DNA of 64,000 bases from Rotaria socialis (Eukaryota; Rotifera; Eurotatoria; Philodinida; Philodinidae), in NCBI GenBank assembly GCA_905331475.1, contig CAJNYU010002620.1:1-64000 (forward strand), read 5' to 3'. Positions 44,521 through 57,355 of the stretch are shown piece by piece. Every line of letters starts with the position of its first letter. Position 1 is the first letter of the stretch. Under the pieces are notes generated by a model, which ran no database searches, was not told the origin of the DNA, and saw only the letters and a program-made list of their open reading frames with translations. The translations under genes and the position numbers were made by a program.

Positions 44521-45213
44521 ATGTTGCATACATAAAATTAAAGCATCATGATATAAACTCTACTCCGCACTTGAATATAAATCTAGCTGAAGCATTAGAT
44601 TAAGCAATTCTGTTGAATATCTAAATTTAGATGCACATAAATACCACTCTGAAAATGATATACTGTAAAATCATGTTCTGTCTAATAATAAATACTATGA
44701 ATGAGTAACAACAATGAAACCTTGAGACAGGATCTTCATAATTATTTCTATTACAAATTCCATTTAATCAACTAAGCATATGATACAGGAACTTAGCTGC
44801 AACTCCGAGCGAGAACAACAAAAAGAAAGTCACATTCGTCATAATTTGAAAAATGAAACCGTCAGATTTAATATGCTATTCGTTTCCTATAGTCCGTTTG
44901 AGGACTTGACGTTGCATTCTTGAACATCAAATGAAAAAAAAAGATATCCTATTGGACAAACTAAATTTATAAGTACCGCTTAAGAATTTTACATAGAGTT
45001 GAGTGTTGAAAACATAAATAATGAGTCAACGATATAGCAATATTTCGATGTTGCTCGACTACATTGATGACTTCGTATCAAAGGCAATATCAATAAATTC
45101 ATTCATCTTTATTTTCCCTCGATATAAAATGAACTATAATAATATATAAGATAAAAAACAATGTACAAATATTACTAATTTACATAACAAAGGATATAAT
45201 GAGAAGCTACTAA
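44521..45213. other. Gene-free stretch next to the septin 3' end
   Basis: Nothing coding is supported. The part nearest 45,214 is probably septin 3' UTR. Confidence 0.4.
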
Positions 45214-47786
45214 TTACAATTTTTCAGCTAGTTGCCCTTGTACTTTGCAAAGTAAATCTTGCATTCGACGAAGCTAAAATAAATCTTGAAGAGGAAACAA
45301 TAATGAAAGAAAAATAATTTACTTCATTGTCTTTTTCTTGAAGTAATTTTCTTTGTGGTCCGTCATATTTTTTTAATTGAAGTTTCTCCAATCGATAATT
45401 TTCATAATGAAATTCATGTGTTACTTGTTGTAAATCTTGCATATGTATTCTAAAAACAGATAAATTAAAAAATATCCTGTTACCCTATGAGATTAACTTT
45501 TACATTAACATATTTCGAAGTTTGAGAAAATCAGAATGATTAGAATTTTCGATATCAATTAAACCCCATGGATATATTCGTCCATAAATTTGTTTTCCTT
45601 TAGCTTCAAAGCATTGTGTCGATGAAATAATTGCAAACGGTAAACAGCTTTTCAATTGAATATTTTTTTCTTTTAATTCTTCGTCTTCATCTGCATCACA
45701 ATCAGGTATTTGATAGATTTGAATATGATGACCATGAATTTGTTCAATAATCTAAATATAAATTTGTTAAAAATAAAGATCGTATCGAATATCGCGTGAT
45801 ATTACATAGTATATGCTCTGTAATGCCTCAGGAATTTATTTTCGTAGATGAAACGTTAGCATCAAGAAACTTGCATAAGATGAATTCCTTTCTTAATGAT
45901 TTTTAGACATGAAAAAAAGCGCTGATGTATATTGTTGTACTTAAAAGACTAAACCAGGATAGAATTTCACTACTGAAAATAATGTCGCATGAATGATTTT
46001 GAGATTTCGTTTTTCGTTACATACGTTTTGTTTCATTTGAATAAGTTCATCGGATGTTAATGCATCAGCTTTTGCAATTATTGGAATGATATTTACTTTA
46101 TGATGTAATGCTTTCATACATTCAATATCTAACGGCTTAAAACTAAAATAAACATCGAAAGAGATGAGTTGTGAATGAAATTCTCTCGAACAAACCCTCG
46201 CGCTAATGATGAAATAAAATAAAAAAGACAATGAACACGATTATCAGATATGCTTCGACGATTAAGGCCACTTTCAGCATCGAAATAAAGCTCAAATTGA
46301 TTATCAATATAATTTAATATTGATTTATAATTATCAGTACAATTGATACTATCACCATAACCAGGCGTATTAATTATAGTTAAGCGCACTTTAACGCCGC
46401 ATTCTTCAATATCAATAGTTGATGGTTCAATTTTGATTGACGAATAAAGTTGTTCTATTTGTTTATCAGCAAAAAAAACTCCGAAATAGCATCGAAAGCA
46501 TAAGAAACTCATTTACCTGGAGCAGCATTCGAAAGATGTTGTTGCGAATGAAGATCCCTTTGAAATAGACTATTAATTAATGTTGTTTTACCAAGTCCAC
46601 TTTCACCTATTGAATATTGAGAGAGGAAAAAACATTCTAATTGTGAATAGAGATATTTTATTTTACCAACGACCATAAGTGTAAGTTCAAAACCACGTTT
46701 AGCTAGTTTACGATGAATTTGATTCGGTAAATTACCAAAACCAATAAAATCTGTTGTTGAATCTGACTGTTGATTCTAAGTGCAGGGCAAACAAAATATT
46801 GAATAATATTCAAACACTGGTAGACAAAAATCCAAAGGTTACTCTAGGGTGATACATTGAAAAATTGGTTGGGAATATTGGAAAGTAGAGACTACTGAAA
46901 GGATATGCTTTTTTTTGAGTCCTCGTTTTTCAAGAAAACAATTAACTAAGGAAAACAGATTAGTTATTTAGCATTATCGGATGCTAGAAATGAATGAATT
47001 TTATTTTACCGGGACTTTTCTTCGTATAGAATTATCTTTAAGAAGACTCATAACTTTATGATAAGTTAACATATCTAATTATTTGAAATCAAAAGTATTT
47101 TTAGCGATGACAAGAATTAGAAATCGAATGATAAGAAATATGATAACAGAAGGCGAACTAATAAGAAGCATAACATCTGCTATTCTTCATATTTACTCTC
47201 ATAGATATGATAAAGAGGAGAGTACAATCGCATTGAGAATATTTTCAATTTATGCAACAAAAAAAAATCTTTTTTCCTCTCCGTTGATAAAATTATAGCA
47301 AATAGTTTTTAGCATATTCCACTTTTTTCTCCTTGAATATATCTGCATACTCTATGTCATATTTTGCCGATTAAAGTCTACATCATTCACATTTTTCAAT
47401 CTCATGTCAATAAACTATTGTGACATTTGGTAAGTGTTTTGTTTTCGTTAAACAAACAAACATGAATGCTTTCAATGTATCGACTATACATAACTCAATG
47501 GTGAATGACAAAACACTTGGTGTCGTTCTTTCAAGAAATGTTTTCTTTCTTAAAAACAACAAAGTATCATATTTATTCAAAGCTCATTTTCGCAGCTTAA
47601 CGCACGATTCTCTCGGAAACTATAGTAAACTAAGCCGACAATCGTTCATGGATCGGTTGAATCACATGCATTACATCGTACATTTTCGTTTCGCCATCAC
47701 AAGTTATCTAGATATTTATTAAAACTCACATTATGACTTTTATTCTGTGATTGAACACCTGCAGCTGAAATCATCGTATTGTTCAT
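45214..47786 (-). CDS. Septin GTPase
   Basis: Eight exons on the minus strand: 47730-47786, 46667-46775, 46517-46606, 46196-46454, 46025-46142, 45504-45751, 45323-45449, 45214-45273. Phases agree; 355 residues. Septin marks: N-terminal [21 protein letters not shown]1 GESGLGKT (56-63), G3 NTPGYGD (114-120, Asn in place of the usual Asp), SGLNRR and [12 protein letters not shown]4 AKAD (195-198), the septin unique element with GRIYPWG (268-274), and HMQDL...HYENYR (about 296-310). It ends in a short basic coiled coil (about 310-355). Septins polymerise as GTP/GDP-binding filaments at the membrane and division sites. The C-tail is short, like human SEPT2-group members. Intron 1 is about 950 bases and holds no supported gene; other introns are short. 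The G3 Asp-to-Asn change may lower GTP hydrolysis, as in septins that stay GTP-bound. Confidence 0.92.
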
Positions 47787-48441
47787 CAAATAGTACACGA
47801 GTTCAATCCGTTAGTTATAGTTAATTAACAGATGATTTTTGTTTATTTATTAGAAATAAAATAACGATTATTTTTCATGAAAACAACAAAATATGAATAG
47901 AAAAAAGAAATTTTTTTTATAAAACTTATCTTTTCCCGTATTCTATTTACTTTCTCTTGTTTTCGTATTGTCGAAATATTTCATTGGTCAATTTTAAATC
48001 AATCAAAGTTCATCGATAGAATTTAACACAATGGCACTGAACACTCACATACGCGAATCCATACATAGTCGTTTCTTTTTTTTCTCTTCTTTAGATGTTC
48101 ATGAAAGTAAACATCATTCTGACGGAAATAATAAGTTAAAAGGTAAAAATGAAAGCGAATAGAAGTGAATTCATGAGAATTTTTCATTTGACTTTATTGA
48201 CATAAAAGGTTGTCCGACTAAGCTGTTTGTTTTTTTTCGTACTTATTACCCTATGTAGAGAAAAAAAAAGACTTTTGCTACTCTACTCCGTAGGAGTTAG
48301 TTGCCCTACAAAATTTACTATACTTTTAATAACTTTTAGAATTCTGCAAGTAGATATTAAATTGATGCTGAATTGAATACATATTGGTAGACAAATGCAA
48401 ATGTTATTCTATTTGTTTTTTCTTTCGTTTTCAGTTAAATC
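47787..48441. other. Divergent spacer between septin and LHX
   Basis: About 650 bases between the septin and LIM-homeobox start codons. No frame of interest. CGTTTTCAG at 48,427-48,435, eight bases before the LHX ATG's own codon context, is acceptor-like. Confidence 0.4.
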
Positions 48442-51400
48442 ATGCAACACCAACGTCGACGTCCGCCTATGACACTTTCTCCTGTAGCTTTCAATAATAG
48501 TTCCAATAGACCTATGCGCCAATCCAGTCGAAGGTAAACCTTGTCAAATTGAAAATTTTCTATTCGTGATTCGATGATAACTGTTTGATTTCAATACAAA
48601 AAAAAGTCCGAATTCAAATCGAAATATGTCTCACGAGACTAAAGGAGTATATCACTACCGGTCTGGATAGGGCACTGATGGCCAGCGAGATAGTCTCATA
48701 TAATGTTTATCGTAGGAAAAACCAGAAAAAAACAGTTCAATTTCGATAAATTAATAATTGAATTTCTTTGGTATTTTTTTAAGTGTGCCATCGACACCAA
48801 GTCAATGTTTTGGTTGTTCTCAACCGATGTTAAATCCATTTATATCTAATGTTCTCGATCATTTATGGCATCCGGAATGTGTTCGGTGTTTTGCATGTCG
48901 ATGTGTACTTAATGAGCAATGCTATTCACGCGAAGGAAAACTTTATTGTAAAGATGATTTTATCAAGTAAGTGAAAATATAATATTTCAAAAAGAAAACA
49001 TAACACGTAAGTTCTTTCTTTAGAAAATATATTCATCGTTGTTTCGCTTGTCAAAATCTTGTCAAATCAGATGAATTGATTCGTCGTATTCGTGCAGGTC
49101 GAATCTATCATGCTGAATGTTTTGTTTGTACGAAATGTAAACGTACGTTGCAAGATGATGATATATCAGAATTACTTAAAACGAATGATGCAACATTGAA
49201 TGATCTTGAATGTTCATGTCAAACATGTTTATATCCTGATAGAGAATCGAATGAAACAAAGCCATTATCAAAATCTGATGGAAGTTAGTTTTAATAGATA
49301 ATTTACTTTCTTTTCTTTTGCATCTACGTTGAATTGATTTTCTAGGTAAACCAAATGACAATGAAATTTCACAAACAATCAATGGAAAAGTATCACCTTC
49401 ATCTGATACAACAGAACAAAAGTCATCGACATTAAATAATGATACTTCAACAAATAATAATCACGTCGATGAACAACAATCGATGGAAGTTGATGAAGCT
49501 CCTGGAACAACAAAGTCATCATTAGTATCACCTATAAAAGAACAATCATCACCAAATCCATCGGTGACTGTTGCTCCTAAAGTCAACGGTCGACAATCGA
49601 AAATTCGTCAAAGCACAGGTAGTAATGGTAGTAAACGTTCACCTGCCAAAACTAAAACAACACCAGTGTCTCGTCAAAAACAGACAACTGTAACTGAAAG
49701 AAAACGTCGTTCACCAGCTACGAGATCGAAAGCGGCAGCATCTAATAATCCATCGTCGTCGTCAACTGTTCAACGACGAGCAAGTAATCGTCGTACTGCA
49801 AAAACATCACGTTATCGTAAACGAAGTTTTTCAAGTGGAAGCGACGAAGATGAAAGTGACGATGAAGATGATGCTGATTTTTCTGAAGAGGTATTTTACT
49901 GTCATTTTAAAATAAAACAAAAATAGCTACTATCAAAGATGAAAACAACTTCTTGCTAAAAGCATATGCATGATTCGTTGCTTTAATGATATTTAGCTAC
50001 CTACTTTTTTAAATTGATAAATAAACTCTTGATCACCGTTAATAAATCTTTATCATTTCGAAGGACAATATACAAGATGATGAACAAGAAAATGCGCGGT
50101 CAACAGTCGTTAAAAATAAACCAACAAACAATGTTGATGATAAAAAAGCTGAAACAGAACCAGAACCAGAACCTAGACCAACGCCAACAACTTCACAGCA
50201 AGCTCCACCACCGCCGCCACCACCACCAGCAACAACAGCAAATCCATCACTTATATCACAGGCTAAAATGTCTGAACCTTTATCATTACTTAGTGGACTT
50301 GCAGCAAATCCCATGTCAATTTCATCGATTATGAAACCTGATTTAACACCTAGTTTTATGCCTCCAAATTTCAATCCAGCATTTCCAAATCATGCACAAT
50401 TTTTACCACCTGGTTTTCCTTTACAATCAAGACTTCCAATGCCGCCACCACCACCGCCGGCACCATCAACACAAAACAATCAGCCAGTTCATCTACCTGA
50501 TTCAAATCGTTCATCGAATTCGGCTGACGATTCAGATAGTGATTCACTTGATCGCTCACCAAGTCCTTCGCAAATGGATATTTCAACAAATGTCGAGCCA
50601 GGTACACCAGCACGTCCTGTTACACCACCGAAAACTTCACGTCAAGCTAAATCCTCAACAACAATGACGACTACACAAAAACCATCAGCTCTTTCTTCAT
50701 TACTCGAATTCGGTACATTACCACCATCAACTCTTGGTGATGTACGTCCAAATAATGCTCCAACAAATCCATTTCCATTTCCATTTGTTACTCCTGGCCC
50801 TGGTGTACCATTTTCACCTCAAGCAGCAGCTGGTATGGCTACTTTTTATCGTCCACCATTTGGTGTGCCGCCAGGAAGTTTACCACTTGATATGACTCAA
50901 TCACATTCTAATTCATCGAAGAAAAAATCTGATACGGCGGATAATAGTGAAATAGTTTCACAAAATTTACTTGATGATTCATCTTCATCGCCATCACCTA
51001 AGAAGAAAGCGAAAGCAAAACCGCGTAGTAAAAAAGCAAAAACAAATAGAACTGAAGGTGAAAATGGTATGGATGAAGGTAATGCGTCATCATCACCACC
51101 ACCACCACCGCCAGAAGCCAATAAAAAAAAGAGAAAAAGAAAAACTGCTACAACAGACAATACTAATACGAATGATAACGACACAAGTAATGCTACAAAT
51201 GGCAATGCAAATAATCATCCACAGCATAATTTTCTCGCTCAAATGGGTCTTATTAATGCACAATTTATGCAACCACCACAACTTCCACCAACATCAGCAA
51301 ATGGTAAAACACAAGCAGCTAATTCTCAACAAGCTCAATTAGCAGCCATGTATTCGATGGCACCACATTTTGCTGCCTATAATGCTTTTCCAGGTGCTTT

Positions 51401-52743
51401 TAATCCAGCTTTTGCTGCAGCTGCTTATGCTAGTGGCTATCCAAATCCGTATGGATTTCATCCTGCATTTACTGCATCACCCAATGGTCAACCATTTCCA
51501 TTTATGCAGCCAACACCTACAAATGCACCACAATTGAATAAGTATGCTGTTTTACGTTTTTTTTTAATTCACAGAATCTTTATCTAAGTATTTTTGAGAA
51601 TCTAGCTAGCAGATTTTCTCTCTTCAAAACGATCTCTTTTGATCGAAATGAATCTAACATTAAAATAATTCGTTGTTCATACTTAGACTAAAACGTGGAT
51701 TTTCCATGAATTCAAAATATTTGTCACAGTCGACATAAGAGTAAAGTAGTTAAAAAATGTATGCTATATAAAATAATACTCAGTTCAGATTAGAGGAAAT
51801 GGAAATAATAAAAACTTATATGCTAAAATACACTTTTTGAATGTTTTTATACATCTTTAAATATTATTTTTCTATTTGTAGTACATCATCAAATGAAGAT
51901 AAATCCTCATCATCAGCTGCTGCACCTGAAGGACGACCAGTTAAATCACGAAAGAAAAGTACTGCTAATGGAGAAAAGAAAAAACCAGCAACTCCTCGAG
52001 CAAATAAGAAAAAATCCGTAGAACAACCTACTCTCACGGATAACGCTCCATCAGCAGAAAATGACTCAATGACAGGTATGTCAGCAACAGACCTAACATC
52101 ACATGTAGCTACAACACCTGAATCGAATTCGACACCAAATAAACGACGAATGAGTAGCGCAGAAAGTGAAGATTTCGACGACGACCAACAACAATCACAA
52201 ACAACAAATGGTAAATCTGGTAATGAATCCGATGGCTCAATGGACGACGGAGATCGATCATTAAATACTGCTTTATCATTATCATCTTCAACAGCACAAG
52301 AAAAGAAAGGTGCACGTACAACAATTAAGCCACAACAATTAGACGTATGCTTATTCTATTTCGATATCTTTTATTTATTGACTTATTTTAATTTTAGGTT
52401 CTATGTAAAGCATATGACACATGTTCAAAACCAAATAAACCTCAACGTGAACAATTAGTTGCCGAAACAGGTCTTAGTCTACGTGTTATTCAAGTAAGAA
52501 TATTATCGTGTATGACTATATTCATCTATAAGATTTTATTGTTTCAAGGTTTGGTTTCAAAATAAACGATCGAAAGAACGTAAAGGAAAAACACCAAAGG
52601 AAAAAGATATGCCATTAGATGATGATGAACCTGGTGAAGATTCTCAACCACCATCTCCACCACCACCACTACCAACAACAACAACAACAACAACAACAGC
52701 GGCAATATCAGAACCAATAGCCATTGCTACTGCTGAAATTTAA
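48442..52743 (+). CDS. LHX1/5: LIM-homeodomain transcription factor, LHX1/5 type, with very long linker
   Basis: Eight exons: 48442-48533, 48784-48966, 49024-49283, 49346-49890, 50064-51541, 51882-52344, 52398-52493, 52549-52743. Phases agree; 1,103 residues (human LHX1 is 406). LIM1 about 39-88 (CFGCSQPMLNPFISNVLDHL, WHPECVRCFACRC, KLYCKDDF); LIM2 about 97-158 (CFACQNLVKSDELIRRIRAG, YHAECFVCTKCKR). A linker of roughly 830 residues follows: Ser/Lys-rich, acidic (SDEDESDDEDDADFSEE), polyproline, Ala/Pro/Phe-rich, nuclear-localisation-like Lys runs. The homeodomain is about 993-1052 (ARTTIKPQQLD, LVAETGLSLRVIQVWFQNKR); RTTIK and TGL..RVIQVWFQN are LHX1/5 marks, but the usual NRR is NKR. The tail is Pro/Thr-rich. 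LHX1/5 acts in the nucleus with LDB cofactors in neural patterning. A poly(A) signal lies at 53,079. Confidence 0.93.
52672..52698 (+). repeat. ACA/CAA triplet run coding poly-Thr
   Basis: In-frame ACA repeats in the last LHX exon give a run of about eight Thr after a polyproline stretch. Confidence 0.7.
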
Positions 52744-53708
52744 TAATAATCTGAATTTGTTTTTGTTTTCATGGCGACCTAAAACTCAACAATCTGCATA
52801 CAATTTGTTTTTTTTCTTCTTCTCTGATATCTAATATCAATCTGTTATTTGTATATTTATGTAATTGGCTGATATTTGTATTATATTAGTGTAGCGAAAT
52901 GAATAAGAAAAAAAGAAGATTTCATCTCCGTCTGGCAATAATAATTAGTCAAATTTGATCTGATATGTTTAACATTCTGCTTGTTTCTTTGCGCGTAATC
53001 AAACAAATTTGTCTTCTGTATATGTAATCTATAAGAATTTGTGCTTTTTTTTGTCCACTGTTGAATTTATTATACAACAATAAAATTAAATCCTTTTCAT
53101 TTGATTTTATATATTACTATTATGTTTTTTGGTAGACGAAGTTGTTGCTCATTATACGATAGTATCAATCTTATTACTGATTCGTCGTTTTGGTTGATTT
53201 CATATTTGAAAATAAGAAAACGGAAGTATTGCGAAATTTCTTCACCGATTGAAACCTTCTGATAAAAACCAACAGAGAAGTTAACACGATTGAAAGTGTA
53301 GGTGCGAGTTAAATGGTTCTTATTTTTTTCTTATACGATCGTGGACGGCCTGTCGGGCTGTTTAAGTTAGCCAGAACTTGTTGATTGGATTAAATTTACT
53401 ATGCAGAGCAAGTCTATATCATGGCACACCTACCTCCTAGTTATGTTGAATGAACGTATTGTGTCTGATTTCCTACTGATTCATTGAAGGTTATTGATAT
53501 TACGGTGTGTGAGAAAAGGGAGCAATGGGACCAACATTCATACTCCTAAATCACCCTCTTTTAACAATTGTTGCTTGCTGGATTAGCCATTACGATGCTT
53601 CTATCTGTATCTTGTGCTGAGATAGTTGTTCTCCATATGATATTGTCTTATACTATATTTCAAAAGCAATATTGAATAAAAAAAAAGGCCAAGAGTCAAT
53701 GTGTTTGA
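52744..53708. other. LHX 3' UTR and spacer
   Basis: T-rich 3' UTR up to about 53,100, then about 600 bases with nothing recognisable. Confidence 0.45.
53079..53084 (+). terminator. LHX poly(A) signal AATAAA
   Basis: AATAAA 335 bases after the LHX stop; the only close match before the next gene on this side. Confidence 0.45.
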
Positions 53709-54447
53709 TTATTCTTCATACTCGATATATTTGTTTAATGGCTTTCGTACTTGATTTACATTCATTATTTCATGTTGAGCGAACCAATCAATCATCTGCT
53801 TAGCACTTTGTACGTAATCTTTAGAAGGTGATGTTGGTGCCCAATGGAACAGACATCTACCACTCCCACATTCGTAAACAAAATCACCTGAAAATAAAGC
53901 GTTTTTTCTTGAATAATAACAAACAATACTTCCAGGTGTATGGCCAGGTACATGCTTTATTTCAATTACATCATCATCATCCCCGCCAAGATTTATTTGA
54001 TGGTCATCAATAATTGGCTCACATTTTGTTGGTGGCACTTTATATTATTCTGGTATAAATGTTTTATACGGTGGCGCATGATAATGTGATTCATCAGACC
54101 AATTTAATGTTGCTGATTGTTCACCGTTGCATAAACCATCATACTCACCTTGATGAATAGGTAAATTAATCAAAATGATGTGCACCACCACCAAGATCAA
54201 AATGTACGTGCGTACAAATAACAACACATTCACAAGAATCATTCAATAATTCTAATTTTTCTAAATGCTTCTCCAAATTGCATACACCCAGGCCAGTATC
54301 AATAAGAGATTCACGATTTGTTCCGCGCAAAAGTCAAATATTCGAACGGTTACCTGAATAATAATAGTCTTCTGTTGTTAAATAGAAACCTGGCTCAATT
54401 AATCTTGTATTCAACCACGATGGGTGTTCTATTCTCTCATCATCCAT
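53709..54447 (-). pseudogene. MBLAC2-like metallo-beta-lactamase-fold pseudogene
   Basis: From the Met at 54447 the minus strand reads like MBLAC2: EHPSWLNTRLIEPGFYLTTE, YYYSGNRSNI, then a TGA where Trp is expected, LLRGTNRESLIDTGLGV, THVHFDLGGGAHHFD, a shift and stop, LPIHQGEYDGLCNGEQSATL, a TAA after KTFIPE, and HVPGHTPGSIVCYYSRKNAL with FSGDFVYE. The first metal motif is HxHxDL rather than HxHxDH, so one zinc ligand is lost. The last metal-binding PGH region is missing; the frame ends LNKYIEYEE. Two stops, a frameshift and lost ligands make it non-functional. In animals MBLAC2 is an acyl-CoA hydrolase/palmitoylation-linked protein; the kinship here is by motif order. Confidence 0.75.
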
Positions 54448-55052
54448 AGTAGACAAATAATCCACCTAGCACATTTTTATTCAGTAAGACTTACTGAGAA
54501 TTTCTTACATGCTATCGGTTTCTATAGAAAATCCATCAACAAGGGTATATTTATTTAGCTACTAAATATTATAGATGTTCATGGTCGCGCGGCAGATTCT
54601 CAGCCACGATGGGCATCTATGTGTCATAAAAAAAGGGAGAGCGCCCATAGCAAACTAATGTTGACTCATCGACACTCGTGACCGCCGTTGCTTCTTGGAA
54701 AAACAAATGATGGAATGATCTCATGTGTAGTTGTCGGTATGAAAATGAGTGTATATGTAAGGATAATAAACGCTTCCAACTCCATTACACCACCTAAGCT
54801 CATACTTGGTAGAGCACTGAAACTTTTCTTCAACTTTGTTTAATTCAAGTAAAAATATTTAAAACGTACCTCATATGAGATTCGATCAATAGATAGCAAC
54901 ATCTTTCAACAAGAGGGATATAGTTGAACATAAATAATTTATTTGACTGAAGTATTCCTGAACCATAAGAATAAGAATTTCTAAAACAGCGGCAATGCTT
55001 CTAAAAGTATTACTTAGAAATTATATTTCGGATTTAGACAAGCATGTAATCA
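54448..55052. other. Gene-free stretch
   Basis: No supported gene. AT-rich with a short GC-richer patch at 54,575-54,700. Confidence 0.4.
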
Positions 55053-55285
55053 GCGGCGTAACCAGGATTGTAAGGCCAATGGGCAAACTTCTCTGGGGTC
55101 GAAAAAACGGATGGGCGAAATGGGTAAGGTTTTCATTAATGGGCCAAAACGTTTTTGATTCAACAAAGTACTAATGACGTAAACAAAGCATGCATAGGTC
55201 AATGTTGAGGATTCTGTCTATATGTATCTCTACAGCACACATCGACATTTTTCCTACGAATTAGGCCATTTACATCTTGTTTTTT

Positions 55286-55311
55286 GTGTACTCAAAAAAA
55301 AAAGAGTACAC
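55286..55311. repeat. Perfect 8-bp stem with A10 loop
   Basis: GTGTACTC, ten A, GAGTACAC. Followed by an unusual GC-rich CGGCCGTCCG context. Probably a structural part of a transposon fragment. Confidence 0.6.
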
Positions 55312-56028
55312 TATAGAATCGGTCAGTGTGTCCGGCCGTCCGTTTATTCGATAACTCTTCACAATTACATTCGATTGAGCTGAAATTTTGTGCACAGAAT
55401 TGTCTTATCAATATCTAGGTCGAGTTCGAAGATGAGAAGGATCCGTCAAGAAATGGCTGAGTTGTCGAAAAAATTGTCATTTTTGATCAGACCATCCCTG
55501 AGGGGGAGTACAGGGATTTTTCAAAAAAAAAATTTTCTCAGAATTATTCACAACATATATAAATCGACTCAGTTTTTAACGCTGATTCTAAATCTGATAT
55601 TAGTTTTGAACTAAGTCATAGCTTTCTAACGAAACATCGCCTGAAAAACGTCTCAAAATTCACAAAAACTCCATCCAGAAATCAAATTGTCTAGTTTCTC
55701 ATGATAATTTTCGTGTTCAGGCATTCCAGAATGACTCATATGTCGCATGCACTTTTTGCAGTACACATAACTCTCGGATGAAATCCGAAGTTTCCACATT
55801 TATTTCTTTATGTTTCCACTATATACATCATTGGATTTTCCTTTATCTTCTATGCGTCATTCTAATTATATATATATATATATATTTACATATATACATA
55901 TGTTCGTGTATGTTCTCTTGGTCTGTGCTCTTGTTTCTCTTATCTTTGATCTATGCTTCTCTACCTGTACGTGGTTAATTTTACTCGATAAAGGTGAATT
56001 CGTGTTCACTCAAACTTACAGTTAGAAT

Positions 56029-57355
56029 CAGGTTTGCCAGATTTTCTGAGAAGTCAGGAAAGTTTATGAAATTTCAAAACTTTTTTCTGATTTTGATACT
56101 TTTTTGTAATTTGTTGCTGATTTCAAACATTTTCAGATTGTAGTTTGACTAGTGAAATTAATTACGACTATAACTCATTGATATTATATATCCGTATTGC
56201 GGTACGTTCTTTCCTTTCTTAATTTTTTCTAGTTTCTGAGTTCTGCAACCACTGACGGATACTTTAATATATCAGTAAATTGTTGCGTTACTGAACTTAA
56301 GAATGAATGCTAATTATTTTTTTTGAACGATTTTGTAAACAGATTTTAGCTTCAAAACAATGATTGAAGGAATTTGAACCAAGGAAAACATGAAAAATAA
56401 AATGAAATACTGTGTTCTATAATCTTTATTTTTCGTAAACACAATTTTGGGTTTGGTAAAAGAATCCGACACTGCGTCTTTTGCTAGTTGTTTTTGTATT
56501 AACAAACAATTGAAGGCCATGCAACTGGAAATTAAGGAGATTATTCATAGTTGAATTAAATGAGTGCTCTCACTCACAGACCAACTAGTTTAAAACATGA
56601 GTTGCCAATAGCCGCCTATACAGACCAAAATGTTTAAATTTCAAAATATTTACAGTTTATCATGTGTTCATACTACGAAATTTCATCGACCCTTAGTTTT
56701 CTTTTTTCGTCATGGTTGAATGAAACACAAGTATTTACAAAAGGAGAAAGAATATCGCACATATTCAACAGCAATTTGACAGCAACTAGAATATTTTGTC
56801 TATTACCCTTATATTTAAAAGCATATTGTCTTCGACTTCGTAACATGTGCTTTTTAATATGCGTGATATTGTTTTTTCTCGTGTAAATGGTCGTGCTCCA
56901 TCCTACCATGGCCAAAAAATGAAAACTATGCGTTGATGAAATTTCGTAGTGTGGGCACACAATAAACTGCGAGTTTCTTGAAACTCGAATATCGGTCTGT
57001 GTACGCTAGTGGCAGCTCATGTTTTTAATTAGTTTGCTTGATAGTGAGAGCATTCATTTGATCCTACTATGATCAATCTTCTCAGCGTACAGTACACGAT
57101 CTTTTACTCTAAGCTATATAATGTTTGTATTGTCTTTCTTTACTATGAGATACGTTTGGAAATAAAGTATGAGTCGATAAAAAAGACAAATGAAGAATTT
57201 TTCGCAAGTAATTATGTCAACGTGGCAGCCCTTGGTTTGCAAAAAGTTACGCTTTCTGATTAGTTTCCGATTTTGGAGAAAAAAATTCTGATTTTTTAAA
57301 AATTTTGAAAACAAGAATTTCTGATTTTTAAGTTTTCATCTGGTAACCCTGGTTA
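56029..57355. mobile_element. Nested element with AAYCAGGKTTRCCAGAT ends
   Basis: AATCAGGTTTGCCAGATTTT at the left and, reversed, AACCAGGGTTACCAGATG at the right are imperfect terminal inverted repeats. Next to each, gattttt/aaaaatc words repeat. A further inverted pair of about 55 bases (56,664-56,722 and 56,907-56,962) lies inside and explains why similar frames beginning M-C-x-YEISST appear on both strands. Confidence 0.4.

Noticed and set aside
47083-47722. Frames of 71 and 100 codons
   Set aside because: They lie in septin intron 1 on the opposite strand with no domain and no splice support.
50014-51342. Several frames of 80-123 codons on both strands over the LHX linker
   Set aside because: They mirror the low-complexity His/Gln/Pro and Ser-rich codons of the real exon 5 in other frames.
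56662-56960. Two similar frames on opposite strands (M-C-x-YEISST)
   Set aside because: Explained by a DNA inverted repeat, not by two genes.
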